Positions 52,213 through 60,056 of a stretch of 64,000 nucleotides of DNA are shown piece by piece. How positions within the stretch are numbered: the first letter of the stretch is position 1; each line of letters starts with the position of its first letter. The position numbers and the translations under genes were made by a program. Source of the stretch: Cohnella cholangitidis (GTDB taxonomy: Bacteria; Bacillota; Bacilli; Paenibacillales; Paenibacillaceae); the NCBI RefSeq assembly GCF_014107495.1, contig NZ_CP041969.1:6187501-6251500 (forward strand), in the 5' to 3' direction. Under the pieces are notes generated by a model that was given only the letters and a program-made list of their open reading frames with translations, was not told where the DNA came from and ran no database searches.

Positions 52213-52234
52213 ATACATTTAGATGTATTATAAT
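52213..52234 (+). promoter_or_regulatory. Promoter -10 with adjoining dyad before the carbamoyltransferase
   Basis: A perfect TATAAT (52229-52234) abuts the inverted repeat ATACAT-TTAG-ATGTAT (52213-52228). A repressor on the dyad would block the promoter; the convergent TetR gene next door is one candidate. No strong -35 at 17 bases. Confidence 0.5.
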
Positions 52235-52270
52235 GCAGTTAGACAACATGCAAGAAAGGACGAAATCGCT

Positions 52271-53134
52271 ATGCACTTGACGAGCATCGAACACCTATCG
52301 GAAAACCAGCTTCTGGACATTTACGCAATAGCCGACCAGCTTAAGAGTAAACCGGATGAAGCAAGGCTAAGAGGTAAAACGTTCGTTTTGTTTTTCCCCG
52401 ATTCCAGCATTCGTACGAGACTGACATTCGAGAAAGGAATTCATGATCTGGGAGGCCGCGGCGTATTGTTTCCTCCTGAAACCTTAAACAAGAGAGAAGC
52501 ATTGGAAGACGTCATCCGGTATATTCAGAACTGGGCAGACGGCGTTATCGTGAGGCATTCGGATTACCGTATCGTACAAGAGCTAGCTAGGTATTCGGCC
52601 ATTCCGATTATTAACGCGATGACTTCGACTAATCATCCTTGCGAGATCATGACCGATCTGTATACGATAAGCACCTTAAGAGAGGATTTTCGGAGTTTGG
52701 CGTATACGTTCGTAGGTCATGCAGGGAATATCTCGCGTTCTTGGATGGAAATCGCAAAAGTAATGGACCTGAAATTCAACCATGTATGCGTACAAGGCCA
52801 ACGATTAAGTCCGGATAGCCGTAACTACCATTTCCATACAGAGCTTGAACCGATTTTAGCAAGCAGCGACGTGGTGTTGACGGACAGTTTGCCAGACTCC
52901 TTAAGAACTAAAGAGTATTACGATCGCTATCAAATTACGCTAGAGAGAATGCAAAGCGCGAAGCAGGCGGCTTTGTTGAACCCGTGTCCGCCATTTTACA
53001 GAAACGAGGAAGTGAGCGAAGACGCGATCGAGTCCGACTATTTCGTCGGGCATTCGTTCAAGCGCGACTTGCTTTACATTCAACAAGCGGTTATGATCTA
53101 TTGCTGCGAGCAAGCTAATCAAGCGCTGGTTTAA
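52271..53134 (+). CDS. Divergent aspartate/ornithine carbamoyltransferase-family protein
   Basis: A 287-residue protein with the two-domain carbamoyltransferase fold. The carbamoyl-phosphate loop is FFPDSSIRTRLTFE (Ser45-Arg50, where ornithine enzymes have STRTR) and NHPCEIMTDL (His122-Cys124, like the ornithine HPCQ). The second-substrate loop that should read HCLP or HPLPR is instead LNPCPP (about 236-241), with the His replaced by Asn. It is shorter than typical OTCase (about 310). The amino-acid substrate may therefore differ from ornithine. It stands alone, not with arg genes; 20 bases of its 3' end overlap the TetR gene. ATG 52271 follows GAAAGGA. Confidence 0.8.
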   Translation: MHLTSIEHLSENQLLDIYAIADQLKSKPDEARLRGKTFVLFFPDSSIRTRLTFEKGIHDLGGRGVLFPPETLNKREALEDVIRYIQNWADGVIVRHSDYRIVQELARYSAIPIINAMTSTNHPCEIMTDLYTISTLREDFRSLAYTFVGHAGNISRSWMEIAKVMDLKFNHVCVQGQRLSPDSRNYHFHTELEPILASSDVVLTDSLPDSLRTKEYYDRYQITLERMQSAKQAALLNPCPPFYRNEEVSEDAIESDYFVGHSFKRDLLYIQQAVMIYCCEQANQALV

Positions 53135-53701
53135 AGGCACTCTCCATAATAACGGACACGATTCGTTCCGCCATTTCCTCGATCGACGTCCCGGTTTTTC
53201 CTCTGTTCCAATCCGCCGCGCGCCGAAAATTCCCCAACTCGTCATCAAAGCGATCGTCTCGACGGGCACCGGCCATTCGCCGGCGGTTCTTTTCGCTTTT
53301 CGCATCCAATGCGTAAGTAGCGCGCACAATTCCTCCTGAACGGCATGTTCGAATAAAGGATTAACGGTATCGACCGGATAACACCGGCCATGCATTTCCT
53401 TGAAGTGCTCAAGAACGGCTTGAACGAGAATGCGTAAATGCTTTTGATTCCAACTGGCAGAGTCGGGGAGTTCTTGATTCAACAGCCTCATGAACTTGTC
53501 TCTGATCGATTGCTCCAGCAACGCGTATTTATCCGGAAAATGCGCGTAGAAAGTTCCGCGGTTAACATCGGCTCTGTCCGTAATATCTTGTATCGTCATA
53601 GACGTAAAGCCTTTTTCCCTCATGAGCTCGAGAAAAGCTTCCTTAAGCAGCCGATTAGATCTTCGATAACGTCTATCGGTTATTTGGCTATCGACTCTCA
53701 T
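53115..53701 (-). pseudogene. TetR-family regulator with apparent single-base frameshift
   Basis: Frame A from 53701 encodes an intact TetR DNA-binding domain (RLLKEAFLELMREKGFTSMTIQ, ITDRADVNRGTFYAHFPDKYALLE) and most of the ligand domain up to MTSWGIFGA. It then reads out of frame into the carbamoyltransferase. Frame B resumes with ADWNRGKTGTSIEEMAERI and ends ALD-stop at 53115. The join is at about 53213-53226 in a GCG/CGG run and needs one added base. The corrected protein is about 195 residues, normal for TetR. ATG 53701 follows AAGGAG. If real, the mutation replaces the last helices and could disable the regulator. Confidence 0.8.
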
Positions 53702-53861
53702 GTGCTTTCGCTCCTTATTCAACATTTGGCATAGTTTGTCGGTTAACCGAAAATTATAACTCATTGTTTATTGATCGGAATTGTTTTATTTAATACGATT
53801 GTAATCAATGATCCCGTTACGTACAACATCGGATCGTTAACGCGTTATCGTAAAATAAGGG

Positions 53862-54815
53862 GTGAGGGGTACGATTACACGTAAGCCAACGAAAATGAAG
53901 GCCGCCCGTTACCATACTCACGGGTCGGCGGACGTATTGAACGTGGAGGAAGTGGCGATTCCGTCAATAGCGGATCATGAGGTATTGGTGAAAGTGCATG
54001 CGTGCGGAGTGAATCCGGGAGATTGGCAAATACGGTCGGGCCTTGCGGGAGACGCGTTTCCGTTGCCTTATGTCCCCGGATGGGACGTATCCGGTGTCGT
54101 AGAACAAGTCGGCCTTGCGGTAACGACCTTCCGAGTAGGAGATGAAGTGTTCGGAATGACCGCTAACAGCGGCGGGTGCGCGGAATATGCCGTTGTCCCC
54201 GTTAACCAGATCGCCCGCAAACCGCCGTCGATAGACCATATTCAGGCGGCCGCGGTCCCGATGTCCGCGTTCACGGCTTGGCATGCGTTATTCGAGCAAG
54301 GAAATTTGGAGCAAGATCAGACCGTGCTCATAAACGGAGCCGCAGGCGGAGTAGGACACTTTGCCGTGCAACTGGCCAAATCCGGTGGGGCTACTGTGAT
54401 TGGAGTAGCTTCTTCGGGCAAGGAGTCTTTCGTGCGATCATTGGGAGCGGACGAGTATATCGATTATTCGTTGAATTCCTTCGGACTAGCGGAAAATAAA
54501 GTCGATCTCGTTCTGGATACGATAGGCGGAGAGAACGGTCATCGTTTGATCGAGGTACTGCGTCATGGAGGATCTTTAGTGCCGATCACCTGGGGAGAAT
54601 ATGCATCGGATAAATTGGAACGTAAAGCTATTGAGCTTCACGAGGTCCAGCTTCCCCGGATGACGTCGGAACATCTAAATGAACTAACCCGCCTGATCGA
54701 GAACGGTAATCTTCGCGCGTCGATAGAAGAAGTATTCGCCATAGAGGATATCCGTAAAGCGCATGAACGAAGCGAGAGCCGCCGAACGCAAGGGAAGCTT
54801 GTCATTCGTATTTAA
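53862..54815 (+). CDS. MDR-family NADP-dependent oxidoreductase (quinone-reductase type)
   Basis: A zinc-free medium-chain dehydrogenase of about 306-317 residues: ACGVNPGDWQIRSG, PYVPGWDVSGVVEQVG, and the NADPH motif NGAAGGVGHFAVQLAKSGG. It belongs to the quinone oxidoreductase (QOR/zeta-crystallin) group. The start is uncertain: GTG 53862 or ATG 53895; the ATG starts at the usual MKAARY position but lacks a clear ribosome-binding site. It is divergent from the TetR gene, which may regulate it. A strong terminator follows the stop. Confidence 0.87.
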   Translation: MRGTITRKPTKMKAARYHTHGSADVLNVEEVAIPSIADHEVLVKVHACGVNPGDWQIRSGLAGDAFPLPYVPGWDVSGVVEQVGLAVTTFRVGDEVFGMTANSGGCAEYAVVPVNQIARKPPSIDHIQAAAVPMSAFTAWHALFEQGNLEQDQTVLINGAAGGVGHFAVQLAKSGGATVIGVASSGKESFVRSLGADEYIDYSLNSFGLAENKVDLVLDTIGGENGHRLIEVLRHGGSLVPITWGEYASDKLERKAIELHEVQLPRMTSEHLNELTRLIENGNLRASIEEVFAIEDIRKAHERSESRRTQGKLVIRI

Positions 54816-54858
54816 CAAACGCCGTTGCTCCTTGTTGGGGCAGCGGCGTTTGTTCTTG
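54814..54858 (+). terminator. Rho-independent terminator
   Basis: AACAAACGCCGTTGC (54814-54828) pairs with GCAGCGGCGTTTGTT (54840-54854), 15 bp with one wobble, then CTTG. It begins within the stop codon of the MDR gene. Confidence 0.8.
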
Positions 54859-54939
54859 CTAAACTTTGGATGCGACTGCGAAAGTTTTTTGATATGATGT
54901 TACGATAGGAAAAAGGAGTTGCGTGCCAGGAGGCGGAAA

Positions 54940-55851
54940 ATGAAGCTGGAAAGATTAATTTCGATGATCTATATGCTGCTGAACAACGAGGTCATTTCGG
55001 CTTCGGCGCTTGCGGAGAAGTACGATGTATCCCAGCGAACGATCTATAGGGACATTGACGCAATTTGCGCGGCGGGAATACCGGTCGTCTCCTATCAAGG
55101 CGTGAACGGCGGTTATGGAATCATCGAAGAGTATAAAATGGATAAAAGCTTATTGGGATCCTACGATGTCGGGTCGCTTATCACCATCCTTCATAGCTTA
55201 TCGACGGTGTTCGACGACGAACGGGCAATGGAAACCGTACGCAAGCTGCAATCGATCCAGAGCGAGGATCGTCCTCCTAACATGTCTATGGATATCGGCG
55301 GACGGCGAGACTACAAAAGTTCACTGCGAATTTTGAGAAACGCGATAACCTCGCAGCAAGTCGTACAATTCGAATACATCAACGGCAAGAACGAACGGGC
55401 GAACCGTGCCGTCGAGCCGATCAGTCTTCATTACAATAACGATACCTGGTATTTGTACGCCTATTGCCGAACACGCTCGGATTATCGGGAGTTCAAACTG
55501 TCCCGTATCGCTCATTTGCTCGCTCTGCCCGAGAGATACGAACGGAATCACGAGGTCACGCGCCAAAGATCGACCTATGAGTGGAGAGCAGAGACGGAAA
55601 GCGTCGATGTGTTGCTCTGGTTCTCTAGCGATTCCTTGGCTAGAGCGCTGGATTTCTTCTATGACGGGGAAAGAAGCTTTAATGCCGACGGATCGTTGAC
55701 GATCAAACTTAAGCTCAACGACGTCTCCAACGCGAAGTGGCTTCTCCGTATCATGATGAGCTTTGGGGATACCGCGGAAATCTTACAGCCCCAAGAGCTA
55801 AGACAGGAGTTAAAGTCAAGTTTGGAAAAAATGATAAAGCGATACGGTTGA
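54940..55851 (+). CDS. HTH-WYL-domain transcriptional regulator (YafY/PafC type)
   Basis: A 303-residue regulator with an N-terminal HTH-11 winged helix (SASALAEKYDVSQRTIYRDIDAI, then GIPVVSYQGVNGGYG) and a WYL domain at about 140-215 (FEYINGKNERANRAVEPISL, then WYLYAYCRTRSDYREFKLSRI). WYL domains sense nucleic acid or small ligands. ATG 54940 lies close behind AGGAGGCGG; an upstream in-frame GTG is rejected. It is 51 bases upstream of a LysE exporter and could control it. Confidence 0.9.
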   Translation: MKLERLISMIYMLLNNEVISASALAEKYDVSQRTIYRDIDAICAAGIPVVSYQGVNGGYGIIEEYKMDKSLLGSYDVGSLITILHSLSTVFDDERAMETVRKLQSIQSEDRPPNMSMDIGGRRDYKSSLRILRNAITSQQVVQFEYINGKNERANRAVEPISLHYNNDTWYLYAYCRTRSDYREFKLSRIAHLLALPERYERNHEVTRQRSTYEWRAETESVDVLLWFSSDSLARALDFFYDGERSFNADGSLTIKLKLNDVSNAKWLLRIMMSFGDTAEILQPQELRQELKSSLEKMIKRYG

Positions 55852-55902
55852 GTTGGAAGTTGCGATAGTTAGTAAAGCAGACAATCGGAGGGTACTCGTC
55901 TC

Positions 55903-56523
55903 ATGTCGGCACTCGTAAAAGGCTTAATTATCGGAATATCGATCGCGGCGCCGGTTGGGCCGATTGGATTGTTATGCATACGCAAGACCTTGAATCAAGG
56001 CAGGATGCATGGATTCATCTCCGGGATGGGAGCCGCGACGGCCGATGCCGGATATGGTCTGATTGCCGCGCTTGGTTTGTCGGTCGTTGCCCAATTCCTT
56101 AAGGACCAAGCGTTATGGCTGAATATGGTCGGCGCCGCTTTCCTGCTGTATCTTGCCTATACGACGGCAAGAGCGCCGCTATCCGTGCAAGAGAAATTGC
56201 AACACTCCGGTCAGGGCTACTTGAAAACATATGGCACGACTTTATTTCTCACACTGACGAATCCGTTAACGATACTTTCTTTTGGAGCTATTTTCTCGGG
56301 ATTAAACGTGTCCGAAAAGTCGGAAACGTCTTTATGGTTAGTGTTGGGCGTGTTTATGGGTTCCGCCATTTGGTGGATACTGTTATGTCAGATCGTCGGA
56401 ATGGCGAAAAAAATGATCACGCTGTCCGCGCTGAAATGGATTAACTACGGGTCGGCGCTTATTCTTGCCGGGTTTGGATTGCTCAGCCTTTATGATTTTG
56501 GATATCAGCTGTTAAGACCATGA
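55903..56523 (+). CDS. LysE/RhtB-family amino-acid exporter
   Basis: A 206-residue membrane protein with six hydrophobic segments. The N-terminal signature GISIAAPVGPIGLLCIRKTLNQG is the LysE family hallmark; a second motif LTLTNPLTILSFGAIFSGL precedes the fourth helix. It exports amino acids or related metabolites. CGGAGGG precedes the ATG. Unlike the LysE scar at 48137 this copy is complete. Confidence 0.9.
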   Translation: MSALVKGLIIGISIAAPVGPIGLLCIRKTLNQGRMHGFISGMGAATADAGYGLIAALGLSVVAQFLKDQALWLNMVGAAFLLYLAYTTARAPLSVQEKLQHSGQGYLKTYGTTLFLTLTNPLTILSFGAIFSGLNVSEKSETSLWLVLGVFMGSAIWWILLCQIVGMAKKMITLSALKWINYGSALILAGFGLLSLYDFGYQLLRP

Positions 56524-56557
56524 GATCGAGAGCGCAAGTCAACAGGGGGCATTATTC

Positions 56558-57058
56558 ATGCAGCAACCGTATGAGATCGTTCACGCAACGAGGGAAGAGC
56601 TGGATATAATCGTAGACATCTATAATACGACGATCGCAAGCCGAAAAGTTACCGCCGATCTGGAGCCGGTTACGGTCGAGAGCCGGATAAAGTGGTTTAA
56701 CGAGCATAACGAGCATCGCAGGCCGTTGTGGGTAATGAAAGCTGAGGGCGAAATTATCGCTTGGTTAAGCTTATCCGATTTTCATAGCCGGGCGGCTTAC
56801 GATGCGACTGCCGAGATCAGCATCTATATTTCTCCCAAGAGCCGTTCGCAAGGCGTTGGAAGCCTATTTCTACAGAAAGCGCTCGAACAATGTCCAAGGC
56901 TACATATTCGCAACGTCGTAGCCTTAGTCTTCGGTCATAACGATCCGAGCTTGGCGTTGCTTAAGAAGTTCGGTTTCGAACAGTGGGGCTTGCTTCCCGG
57001 AGTCGCCATTCTTGACGGCGTAGAGCGAGACCTGGTAATGATGGGGATAAAGGTGTAA
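56558..57058 (+). CDS. GNAT N-acetyltransferase, phosphinothricin-acetyltransferase-like
   Basis: A 166-residue acetyltransferase of the Pat/Bar-like subgroup: IYNTTIASRKVTADLEPVTVE near the N-terminus, AEISIYISPKSRSQGVGSLFLQKAL (acetyl-CoA loop, though with Ser-Gln in the loop) and NDPSLALLKKFGFEQWGLLPG. Relatives acetylate phosphinothricin, methionine sulfoximine or other amino compounds. It is 34 bases after lysE, probably the same unit. Confidence 0.87.
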   Translation: MQQPYEIVHATREELDIIVDIYNTTIASRKVTADLEPVTVESRIKWFNEHNEHRRPLWVMKAEGEIIAWLSLSDFHSRAAYDATAEISIYISPKSRSQGVGSLFLQKALEQCPRLHIRNVVALVFGHNDPSLALLKKFGFEQWGLLPGVAILDGVERDLVMMGIKV

Positions 57059-57104
57059 GCGAGATCGGATTATAATTGGATGTGCCGGATAAAGACAATG
57101 CAAA

Positions 57105-57147
57105 AAGGGACTGCACCGCAAGCCGATCGCTTGAAGAGCAGTCCCTT
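57105..57147. terminator. Bidirectional terminator between convergent genes
   Basis: AAGGGACTGC (57105-57114) and GCAGTCCCTT (57138-57147) form a perfect 10-bp stem. It is flanked by AAAAA on the left, which serves the minus-strand ABC-F gene, and TTAAT on the right. Confidence 0.7.
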
Positions 57148-57154
57148 AATCGTC

Positions 57155-58711
57155 TTAAAATACTTTAGTCGTCCACGACTCGCAATTCCATATTTCAGTA
57201 GCGACGTCGCGATAAAATTCGGGTTCATGGCTGATGAGAAGGATACTTCCTTTGTAAGCTTGAAGCGCGCGCTTCAGTTCGTCCTTAGCGTCTACGTCCA
57301 GATGGTTGGTCGGCTCATCCAGCACGAGCAGGTTCGTTTCTTTATTGATCAGATTGCATAAGCGAACTTTGGCTTTCTCGCCACCGCTAAGAACGGACAC
57401 TTTGCTCTCGATATGCTTGGTCGTCAAGCCGCATTTCGCGAGCGCTGCCCTGACTTCGAATTGGGACATCGAAGGGAAGTTCTTCCAAACCGCTTCGATA
57501 CAGGTTTCGTCCGCGCCGCCTTTGATCTCTTGCTCGAAGTAACCGATGAACAGGTTATCTCCTTGCTTAACGGAACCGGACAGGGGAGGGATCTGACCAA
57601 GTAGACTACGTAGCAGCGTTGTTTTACCGATACCGTTAGCGCCTACGATCGCAATTTTCTGTCCTCGTTCCATAAGCAGATCGATATTCCGGCACAACGG
57701 TTCTTCGTAACCGATAACCAAGTCTTTAGCTTCGAAGATCAAGCGTCCGGAAGTGCGGGCTTCTTTAAAGCGGAATTCCGGTTTCGGTTTCTCCCTTGCG
57801 AGCTCGATCACGTCCATGTTGTCGAGCTTCTTCTGGCGGGACATCGCCATATTGCGCGTAGAGACGCGCGCTTTGTTGCGGGCTACGAAGTCCTTGAGTT
57901 CCTCGATTTCTTGCTGCTGGCGTTTGTACGCGGATTCGAGCTGTTGTTTCTTTGCCTCGTGTTGCTGCATGAAGTTATCGTAATCGCCGACGTAGCGATT
58001 CAACTCTTGATTGCCCATATGATAGATGAGATTAATGACGCTGTTCAAGAAAGGGATATCGTGAGAGACGAGAATGAACGCATTCTCGTACTCTTGCAAA
58101 TACCGTTTCAACCACTCGATATGCTGTTCGTCCAAGTAGTTGGTCGGCTCATCGAGCAGCAGAATGTCCGGTTTCTCCAGCAAGAGCTTAGCTAAGAGAA
58201 CTTTCGTGCGTTGGCCGCCGCTCAGATCGTGCACGTCGCGATCCAATCCGATGTCGCCAAGCCCGAGTCCGCGGGCGATTTCCTCGACTTTCGCGTCGAT
58301 CAAGTAGAAGTCGTTGCTCGTCAGCGTATCTTGAATCGTGCCGACTTCCTCTAGCAGAACTTCTAATTCCTCCGGAGTAGCGGAGCCCATCTTGTCGTAC
58401 ATTTCGTTCATTTCCGTCTCGAGATCCATCAGGTAACGGAAAGCGCCGCGCAGAACGTCGCGAATCGTCATTCCCTTCTGCAAAACCGAATGTTGATCCA
58501 AGTAGCCGACGCGAACTTTTTTCGCCCATTCGACTTTGCCGGCATCCGGCTCTAGACTTCCCGTAATAATGTTCATGAACGTGGATTTACCTTCGCCGTT
58601 GGCTCCGATCAATCCAACGTGTTCGCCTTTGAGAAGACGAAAGCTCACGTCATTGAAAATCGCGCGGTCGCCGAAACCGTGCGTTAAATTTTTAACCGTT
58701 AGAATACTCAT
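57155..58711 (-). CDS. ABC-F family ATPase (YkpA type)
   Basis: A 518-residue soluble protein with two ABC domains joined by a charged linker at about 240-305. First cassette: GANGEGKST, LSGGQRTKVLLAKLLL, ILLLDEPTNYLD. Second: GANGIGKTT, LSGGEKAKVRLCNLI, LLVLDEPTNHLD. The Arg/Lys-rich linker (interdomain P-site tip) is moderately long. Such factors act on ribosomes stalled or loaded with difficult nascent chains; some give antibiotic resistance. Overall resemblance is to B. subtilis YkpA/EttA-like proteins rather than the drug-specific Vga/Msr type. The ATG follows AAGGTG. Confidence 0.92.
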   Translation of the reverse strand: MSILTVKNLTHGFGDRAIFNDVSFRLLKGEHVGLIGANGEGKSTFMNIITGSLEPDAGKVEWAKKVRVGYLDQHSVLQKGMTIRDVLRGAFRYLMDLETEMNEMYDKMGSATPEELEVLLEEVGTIQDTLTSNDFYLIDAKVEEIARGLGLGDIGLDRDVHDLSGGQRTKVLLAKLLLEKPDILLLDEPTNYLDEQHIEWLKRYLQEYENAFILVSHDIPFLNSVINLIYHMGNQELNRYVGDYDNFMQQHEAKKQQLESAYKRQQQEIEELKDFVARNKARVSTRNMAMSRQKKLDNMDVIELAREKPKPEFRFKEARTSGRLIFEAKDLVIGYEEPLCRNIDLLMERGQKIAIVGANGIGKTTLLRSLLGQIPPLSGSVKQGDNLFIGYFEQEIKGGADETCIEAVWKNFPSMSQFEVRAALAKCGLTTKHIESKVSVLSGGEKAKVRLCNLINKETNLLVLDEPTNHLDVDAKDELKRALQAYKGSILLISHEPEFYRDVATEIWNCESWTTKVF

Positions 58712-58785
58712 GAGTAGACACCTTTTTCTCTGTTCATCATTTTTCGCACACTATCTTTCATTATAATGTGCAAAAGAGATAAAAC

Positions 58786-59136
58786 TCAATGGTATCCGCG
58801 ATCTCCGAACGGTTGAAGCTTGTCGATCCATTGCTCGGCCAATTTCTTGAGTTCGTCTCTCGGGTCGACGAAGGGATTGTCGTTCGGCTTAAGAACTTCC
58901 AACACTTCCATGACGAAAGCATCCGCGCCGAACTCTTTCCATTCCTTCTGAAGCGATTTGTTTTTGTCCGTACCTAAGTTAAGCGACATGCTTCTTCCGT
59001 TTAACGATTTAAGGTTATGCGTTTTGTCGACGAGCAGCTTGCCGTTAACGGTGTTCCTGATCTGATATACGCCGGCTTCGATCGGAATATCTTTATATTG
59101 TTCGATCAGTTTCGCTCTGTCTGCTTTGTTTCTCAT
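58786..59136 (-). CDS. GIY-YIG-like small protein
   Basis: A 116-residue protein. GVYQIRNTVNGKLLV resembles the GIY-YIG nuclease beta-sheet start (G-(V/I)-Y...Y-(I/V)-G), but the second half of the motif is replaced by KLLVDKT. The rest is charged (DKNKSLQKEWKEFGADAFVMEVL), also seen in GIY-YIG-domain proteins of Bacillus. Nuclease activity is doubtful. It lies 13 bases after the DUF2087 gene on the minus strand, so they form one operon. Confidence 0.75.
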   Translation of the reverse strand: MRNKADRAKLIEQYKDIPIEAGVYQIRNTVNGKLLVDKTHNLKSLNGRSMSLNLGTDKNKSLQKEWKEFGADAFVMEVLEVLKPNDNPFVDPRDELKKLAEQWIDKLQPFGDRGYH

Positions 59137-59149
59137 TGATTTTCCACTC

Positions 59150-59905
59150 CTATTCTTTAATCCAATAGCGGCTGCCGTCCGGCTCGCGATCCATGAATCC
59201 GTATTCGATCAGATATCGGCGCAATACCGCGAAATCATCGTAAACGTCCTTAAGGATTTCGTTTACTTCTTTCTCCGTATAATCGCGATCGCCTTGGAAT
59301 CGCTTTACAAGCTCGCGCAGCACGATTAACTTATGCTTTTCCTTAATATCGAACTTGAGCAGAGGGCCGTCGGTTCCTTCCGGAAAATACTTCTTGAGCG
59401 CTTTCTCGGCCTCGTCTAAAGTAACGTTGTACCGATCGTCGACCATTGTGGCCGTTTTGTGCATGTTAACGATCGTCGGCGCATGCTGGTCCTTTTCTTT
59501 GAGCAGCTCCATTAACACGAGGAACACTTTGGATTGCCGCTCCTTTTCCTTCAGCACGAAGCGGTGGTTGCGGATCGTAGAGGCGCTCCCGATGCCCGTT
59601 GCTTTTTGGATTTCGCTATCGCTTTTCCCTTGATGGAACAATTTAAGTAAACCGTTCTGATGCTCCGTTAATCCGGTCAGCTTCTTATCCAGGCTTATCA
59701 AATAGTCGAATACCGATTCGTGCGATCCTTCTATATGCTTACGCATGTATTTCTTAGCATCATAATAAACCCCGTCTTCAGGATAGATGATTCCGATCTC
59801 CGTCTTCTTGCCGCATAACAAACATAGGTAATGGTCGCCTTCTTGGATGTAACCCTGTTTCAACTCCTCAAGAGAAGAGTTCCAGAAAGATTCGGAAACT
59901 GTCAT
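59150..59905 (-). CDS. Zinc-finger plus HTH plus DUF2087 regulator-like protein
   Basis: About 251 residues in three parts. The N-terminal third carries a CLLC pair followed after about 25 residues by HIEGSH, a possible C2H2-type zinc site. The middle has a LuxR-like HTH (LTEHQNGLLKLFHQGKSDSEI, then TGIGSASTIRNHRF). The C-terminal 85 residues (LLKFDIKEKHKLIVLRELVKRF, VNEILKDVYDDFAVLRRYLIEYG, DGSRYWI) match DUF2087. ATG 59905 is used as start; GGATG lies 5' at long spacing, so the in-frame ATG at 59926 is an alternative. It is first in a two-gene operon with the GIY-YIG-like gene, behind a 27-bp palindrome. Confidence 0.82.
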   Translation of the reverse strand: MTVSESFWNSSLEELKQGYIQEGDHYLCLLCGKKTEIGIIYPEDGVYYDAKKYMRKHIEGSHESVFDYLISLDKKLTGLTEHQNGLLKLFHQGKSDSEIQKATGIGSASTIRNHRFVLKEKERQSKVFLVLMELLKEKDQHAPTIVNMHKTATMVDDRYNVTLDEAEKALKKYFPEGTDGPLLKFDIKEKHKLIVLRELVKRFQGDRDYTEKEVNEILKDVYDDFAVLRRYLIEYGFMDREPDGSRYWIKE

Positions 59906-59938
59906 TTCACAAACACATCCTTGCAATGTTTAATTTAT

Positions 59939-59965
59939 ATAGACAATATATAATATCGTCTATAA
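59939..59965. promoter_or_regulatory. 27-bp near-perfect palindrome at the DUF2087 promoter
   Basis: TATAGACAATAT (59939-59950), ATA centre, ATATCGTCTATA (59954-59965): a 12-bp inverted repeat with one mismatch. It lies 34 bases upstream of the regulator start on the minus strand and overlaps AT-rich -10-like sequence, so it is a likely operator, perhaps for autoregulation. Confidence 0.6.
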
Positions 59966-60056
59966 GTAGTCAACCGAGCGGCTGGTCTTCGGTAGACCTC
60001 GGAACAATAGGGTTGTATAATCATGGGAGAGTTTAACGAGGCAGGAGGATCAACCT

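Noticed and set aside
52940..53764. A 274-residue TetR protein using the full open frame
   Set aside because: The last 80 or so residues are antisense to the conserved carbamoyltransferase, and TetR-like sequence continues in another frame to a stop at 53115.
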